Assembly (NCBI GenBank): GCA_035524895.1
Contig: DATLFI010000399.1
Coordinates: 1-8,721 of the forward strand
Length of the DNA stretch: 8,721 nucleotides
DNA from: DATLFI01 sp035524895
GTDB lineage: Bacteria > Acidobacteriota > Thermoanaerobaculia > Multivoradales > Multivoraceae
Direction of reading: 5' to 3'
Positions 5,626-8,721 of the stretch are shown here, piece after piece. Position numbers and translations under genes: made by a program. Position 1 is the stretch's first letter. Each line of letters starts with the position of its first letter. Under the pieces are notes generated by a model that was not told the DNA's origin, made no database searches, and worked only from the letters and a program-made list of their open reading frames with translations.

Positions 5626-7611
5626 TCACGAATCCTGAGTCGGCTCCGCATCGCCGGAGAGCTCCGCCAGACGCACCTGCCCGGTATACAGGCGCAGCAC
5701 CTCCTGGAGCAGGGCGACGCGGTTGCGCCGAAGCTGCTCGTCTTCGTCGCGCACCAGCACATGGCGCAGCAGGAGCTGCAACGAGCGGTCGAGAGCCTCC
5801 ATGCTGTCCAGCCAGGCTCCGGGCCGGCTGCCATCGACCAGGCCGGCCGCCGTGCGCGCGGTCGCCTGCACAGCGACGAAGATGTCCTTCTCCTCGTCGG
5901 TAGCCAGCAGGCGAATCTCTATTCGCTCCTCCGTAGCGTCCCGGAGTAGCGACTCCAGCCGGCGCGCGGTGCGCACCAAGGGCGCCAGCCGCTCGCGCAG
6001 CGCCGGATCGCGACGGAGATCGCGTAGCGCGCGCAGCCGCGCTTGTACGTCGCTGAGCTGCGAGCTCGCCGACGCCAGCAGCACGGCGGCGACCTCCTCG
6101 TCGGCAAAGCCTTCCTCGCGCAGCACCGACTCGGCTGCAGTCTCGAGAAAACCCGCCAGCGCCGGCATGGCGTCCTCTGTGGCGAAGCCCTGGGCGCCGA
6201 AGCGGCGCAGCACCTGGCCCGCGAGCAGCCGAAGGTCGACGGGCAAGCCACGATGGAGGGCGACGCGCAACAAAGCGCACGCAGCGTGCCATTGCCTCGC
6301 AGCGCCCGGTGCGCTCTGCGGAACCGACGCCAGCTCTCCCAGCACGGCCGCACCCGCCAATGCGTCGGCCCAGTGCGCGAAGGCGACCAGCGTCGCGCAG
6401 CGGCCTCGCGGCATCAACAACGTGCCGGTCGCCGGGCGGTCGTGATCATGAATCGCCTGCCACACCGCGTCGGGATAGCCGTCCTCGCGCGCCAGCAGGC
6501 CGGCGATCACACCGGGCAGCGACGGCAGCTCGTGTCCGAGAGCTGTCGCGGCGTCGGCGTGCAGCAGGCGCACCGCCTCCGCGGCGCGCTCGACGTCCTC
6601 GATCCAGCCCCACTCGGTCGCCAGGTCGCGCACCAGCGCCTCGAGCCGCTCCGCGCGCTGGCCGAATGTGCCGAGACCGTCGCGCCAGGGCTCTCCCTCG
6701 AGCTGGCGCGCTCGCTGCGCCAGCGGCACCCGCCGGTCGCGCTCCCAATGGAAGGCTATGTCGTGCAAGAGGGCCGACGCGGTCCACGAGAGGCCGCGCG
6801 CGGCTCGGCCCTCGGGGTCGTCGGGACGGTCCACCACCGCCAGGAAGCGCGGCAGGAGCCGGCCCTCGGTGGTGAGCAGGAATGCCTGCAGCCGCTCGCG
6901 CAGCGCCGTCGCGACCAGCTCGCGCGGCAGCGCCAGGTGCTCCGGGTCCAGCTCGCCGGTGGCCACGCCCGGAATCTCGCAGCCGGCGGCGGCGAGGTCG
7001 AGGAGAGCAGCGTCCTCCACCAGCTCGCCTCCTGCCTTGGCGGCAGCGGTGAACAGGCGCTCGCGCAGCAGCTTACGACGCTCCGGGATGCGTACCTCGA
7101 TCCCGAGGGCCAGCAGCTCGGCCCGATACTGCTCCACGCTGCGAACCTCGAACGGAGACGGCGAGAGTGTCGGGTGCCCCACCGTCTCCGGACGCGACGA
7201 CAGTCCCCACGCAGCGATGTCGAGCGGGGTGTCGTCGAAGAGCACCAGCAGGCCCCGCAACGACCCCCTCCAGCGAGCCGCCACGGACGTGTCTTCGGGC
7301 CATGGCCAGCGACACGACTCGAGCCCGCGCTGGACGGCCTCGCGAGCGACTCTGCGAACGTGATCGCGAGCCGCTCCGGCCTGCGCCCCGCCGGCCGCGG
7401 GACTCGCAACGTTGTCTTCGCCGGCCAGGTCCGGCAGCGCGCGCAGGAGCACGACCACGCGGCGGACAGTCCCGGCCGTCGCCACCTGACGCGGAGCCAG
7501 GCCTACCGCGCCCAGCTCCTCGACCAGCGACACCCGCAGCGCCTGAGCAACCGCTGGCAGAGTGCTCGGTTCGAACGCGTCGGCGCGAATCTCGATCAAG
7601 AGCTCTGCCAT
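5626..7611 (-). CDS. glyS: Glycyl-tRNA synthetase beta subunit, diverged
   Basis: The beta subunit of alpha2beta2 GlyRS binds tRNA-Gly and is needed with GlyQ for charging. This 661-residue protein, near the usual 690, lines up with the family along its length. It starts AELLIEI, then GTVRRVVVLL (47-56), a GHPTL (145-149) equivalent of the family GHRFL, YRAELLALGIEV with R178-R179 following (162-179), a LALPRELVATALRERLQAFLL (226-246, in part) counterpart of the LP.EVL.T.M..HQ.YF block, an HD-like region ending AIHDHDRP (386-393), and a C-terminal anticodon-binding-like end DEDEQLRRNRVALLQEVLRL (622-641). The N-terminal GTEELP signature and the HQ.YF residues are missing. ATG 7611 lies 3 bp after the glyQ stop (TGACCGATG), so translation is probably coupled. 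The order glyQ-glyS is the standard one. Confidence 0.85.
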   Translation of the reverse strand: MAELLIEIRADAFEPSTLPAVAQALRVSLVEELGAVGLAPRQVATAGTVRRVVVLLRALPDLAGEDNVASPAAGGAQAGAARDHVRRVAREAVQRGLESCRWPWPEDTSVAARWRGSLRGLLVLFDDTPLDIAAWGLSSRPETVGHPTLSPSPFEVRSVEQYRAELLALGIEVRIPERRKLLRERLFTAAAKAGGELVEDAALLDLAAAGCEIPGVATGELDPEHLALPRELVATALRERLQAFLLTTEGRLLPRFLAVVDRPDDPEGRAARGLSWTASALLHDIAFHWERDRRVPLAQRARQLEGEPWRDGLGTFGQRAERLEALVRDLATEWGWIEDVERAAEAVRLLHADAATALGHELPSLPGVIAGLLAREDGYPDAVWQAIHDHDRPATGTLLMPRGRCATLVAFAHWADALAGAAVLGELASVPQSAPGAARQWHAACALLRVALHRGLPVDLRLLAGQVLRRFGAQGFATEDAMPALAGFLETAAESVLREEGFADEEVAAVLLASASSQLSDVQARLRALRDLRRDPALRERLAPLVRTARRLESLLRDATEERIEIRLLATDEEKDIFVAVQATARTAAGLVDGSRPGAWLDSMEALDRSLQLLLRHVLVRDEDEQLRRNRVALLQEVLRLYTGQVRLAELSGDAEPTQDS

Positions 7612-7614
7612 CGG

Positions 7615-8463
7615 TCAGATCTCGTCCCCGGTCGGCTCGGAAGACTGACGGGCGGCGCCGACCGTGGCGCAACGCGCGATGCCCCTCGCGATCCTTCGTT
7701 CGACCTCGCTGCGACGCGCCGCCGGGTCTCGCTGCTCCAGAGTCTCGGCAACCTGCACGGCCTCGAGCAGGCTTCGAAAAGCCATGAGGGGCAGACCGGC
7801 TTCGAGACTGGCCTCGCTCTCGCCGAGCAGGAGATCGAGGCGAGTCGCGAGCCGGTCGAGGTCGGCCGTTTCCAATCCGTGACTCGCTAGCTCCTCCTCC
7901 TCCCAAGCCCGCATACGCCGAAACACGCTGTCGCCAGCGACCGTCCGGGCCTCCTCCGGCAGCACGACGGCGAGTCGTTCGAGACCGAACACGAGCTCGA
8001 GCGCAGGCGTCGCCAGCGGAAGCCCGCCAACAGAGACCAACCAGCTCGCGCGTCCGACCTCCACCCCATCGATCGCTAGCGACCAACCACTCGCGTCGAT
8101 GCCGGCGAAGGGCAGGCCCGCATCACGGCCGCGGAGGCGCAGATCGTGCTCCGAGGCATCGAAGCCCAAGACCGTGAGCGCGCCCACCACGAGCTCGAGC
8201 GGCGCGAGATCGCCGCGACACGTCAACGCATAGACCTGATGGTGGACTGCCAGGCGATGGGGATGCAGTCGGGGCCGGGCGTCGAGGGGCCGCCGAGCCG
8301 GCTGCAAATGCACCGACGAACGGGAGGAGCCTGCAAGGAGCGAGAAGAAGACATCCGGAGCCAGCACGCCGTGACCGACCGTCACGTCCGGCGTCTGCAA
8401 ACGCTCGAAATCGCGCTCCTCGAACCAGCGCAGGACGGGCTCTGCCAGCCGAATCGGCGTCAC
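7615..8463 (-). CDS. glyQ: Glycyl-tRNA synthetase alpha subunit, strongly diverged
   Basis: The alpha subunit carries the class II catalytic site that forms glycyl-adenylate. From GTG 8463 the protein is 282 residues, near the usual 290-300. Recognisable segments in order: TVGHGVLAPDVFFSLL (28-43) for the family VGAGT.HP.T..RAL; HLQPARRPLD (52-61), motif 2, for YVQPSRRPTD; LELVVGALTVLGFDASEHDLRL (89-110, in part) for IQELYLGSL..LGIDP..HDIRF; GWSLAIDGVEVGR (126-138) for GWEVWLDGMEVTQ; and LVFGLERLAV (157-166), motif 3, for ITYGLERLAM. The motif 2 arginines R57, R58, R70 and motif 3 E162, R163 are kept, but GENPNRLQHYYQFQ is replaced by unlike residues. The start is fixed by alignment with the short GlyQ N-terminus; a GGGG lies 6 nt upstream. 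It follows the probable recO after 31 bp. Confidence 0.85.
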   Translation of the reverse strand: MTPIRLAEPVLRWFEERDFERLQTPDVTVGHGVLAPDVFFSLLAGSSRSSVHLQPARRPLDARPRLHPHRLAVHHQVYALTCRGDLAPLELVVGALTVLGFDASEHDLRLRGRDAGLPFAGIDASGWSLAIDGVEVGRASWLVSVGGLPLATPALELVFGLERLAVVLPEEARTVAGDSVFRRMRAWEEEELASHGLETADLDRLATRLDLLLGESEASLEAGLPLMAFRSLLEAVQVAETLEQRDPAARRSEVERRIARGIARCATVGAARQSSEPTGDEI

Positions 8464-8494
8464 GGTCGACCCCGGCCACGCTGCTCGCTCGAGG

Positions 8495-8721
8495 TCATCG
8501 GTCGAGCGCGCTCTGCATGACACGGTAGCTGCGCAGCTCCTCGCCCAGGAACCGCCGCCGCAGCACGGCATTGACCCGCTCCAGCTCGAGCAGCGCCTGC
8601 GCACCGAAGCGCCCGGGACCCTGATCGTGGACCTGGAGCGGCGAGCACCTTCCGATCTCGCCGAGCAGCCTCTGAGCCTCCTCGCCCAGCGGCAGCGGCG
8701 CAGCCCAAGAGTGGGCACCCG
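8495..8721 (-). CDS. recO: C-terminal fragment, probable DNA repair protein RecO
   Basis: The last 74 residues of a gene that enters from the right edge, read on the minus strand from an open frame without a start, ending at TGA 8497-8495. The translated end contains PLPLGEEAQRLLGEIGR, then LLELERVNAVLRRRFLGEEL and RSYRVMQSALDR. Two features resemble RecO: a helix pair after the zinc-like region, and an ending of the form R..LG..LRS.RVL. The position just before glyQ-glyS also fits, since recO-glyQ-glyS is a known order in several bacteria. RecO loads RecA in the RecFOR pathway and binds RecR and SSB. The zinc-binding cysteines and OB fold lie outside the window, so the name rests on weak similarity and context; another helical protein is possible. 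Confidence 0.5.
   Translation of the reverse strand, partial: GAHSWAAPLPLGEEAQRLLGEIGRCSPLQVHDQGPGRFGAQALLELERVNAVLRRRFLGEELRSYRVMQSALDR

Noticed and set aside
6043..7890. Long plus-strand open frame (615 codons) opposite glyS and the end of glyQ
   Set aside because: No recognisable family; the opposite strand encodes GlyS and GlyQ over their whole length.
7073..8086. Minus-strand frame of 337 codons overlapping glyQ and glyS
   Set aside because: Out of frame with both synthetase subunits, with Arg/Gly-rich translation and no motifs.
8464..8718. N-terminal extension of glyQ to GTG 8718
   Set aside because: The extra 85 residues overlap the probable recO end in another frame, are Arg/Ser/Cys-rich, and have no counterpart in GlyQ.
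1..8721. CRISPR arrays, tRNA or rRNA genes, insertion sequences, toxin-antitoxin or phage genes
   Set aside because: No regularly spaced direct repeats, cloverleaf sequences, transposase motifs or phage-like genes were found on either strand.

Overview
This is a GC-rich, gene-dense bacterial window, with no sign of mobile DNA, tRNA or rRNA genes, CRISPR or long repeats. It holds seven protein-coding genes, two of them cut by the window edges. An alpha/beta-type glycyl-tRNA synthetase and an E. coli-type LysA, both rather diverged, point to a Gram-negative-like bacterium. I would guess a phylum such as Acidobacteriota or a deltaproteobacterial relative, but no marker settles this. A Tat-like signal and another export signal on two enzymes suggest a periplasmic or extracellular space used for hydrolysis.

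Left part (1-5553). A GH3 glycosidase (N-terminal 132 residues, minus strand) is divergent, across only 43 bp, from a plus-strand run of four genes. These are a sodium:solute symporter, a Tat-exported LD-carboxypeptidase (peptidase S66), diaminopimelate decarboxylase (lysA) and a DUF1611/DgcN-family protein (the family reported to include D-glutamate N-acetyltransferases). Each enzyme fits a different bond or building block of peptidoglycan: amino sugar glycoside, terminal D-Ala, meso-DAP and D-Glu. I infer a peptidoglycan-fragment salvage locus. The enzyme families are recognised from sequence; the joint pathway and the symporter substrate are inference.

The 193-bp gap between lysA and the DUF1611 gene is the most unusual stretch. 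It holds a 71-nt imperfect hairpin built from three nested stems (4440-4510). A Shine-Dalgarno-like GGGAG follows, and then an apparent CTG start codon: no ATG, GTG or TTG is available in frame upstream of the conserved N-terminus. A 40-codon leader-like ORF (4371-4493) runs into the hairpin.

Right part (5554-8721). A short convergent gap with a GC-rich hairpin, probably a shared terminator, separates the first block from a minus-strand operon read right to left. It contains the C-terminal end of a probable recO, then glyQ, then glyS. Both GlyRS subunits align over their length with the bacterial alpha2beta2 enzyme but have lost several family signature segments, so this is a strongly diverged GlyRS pair.
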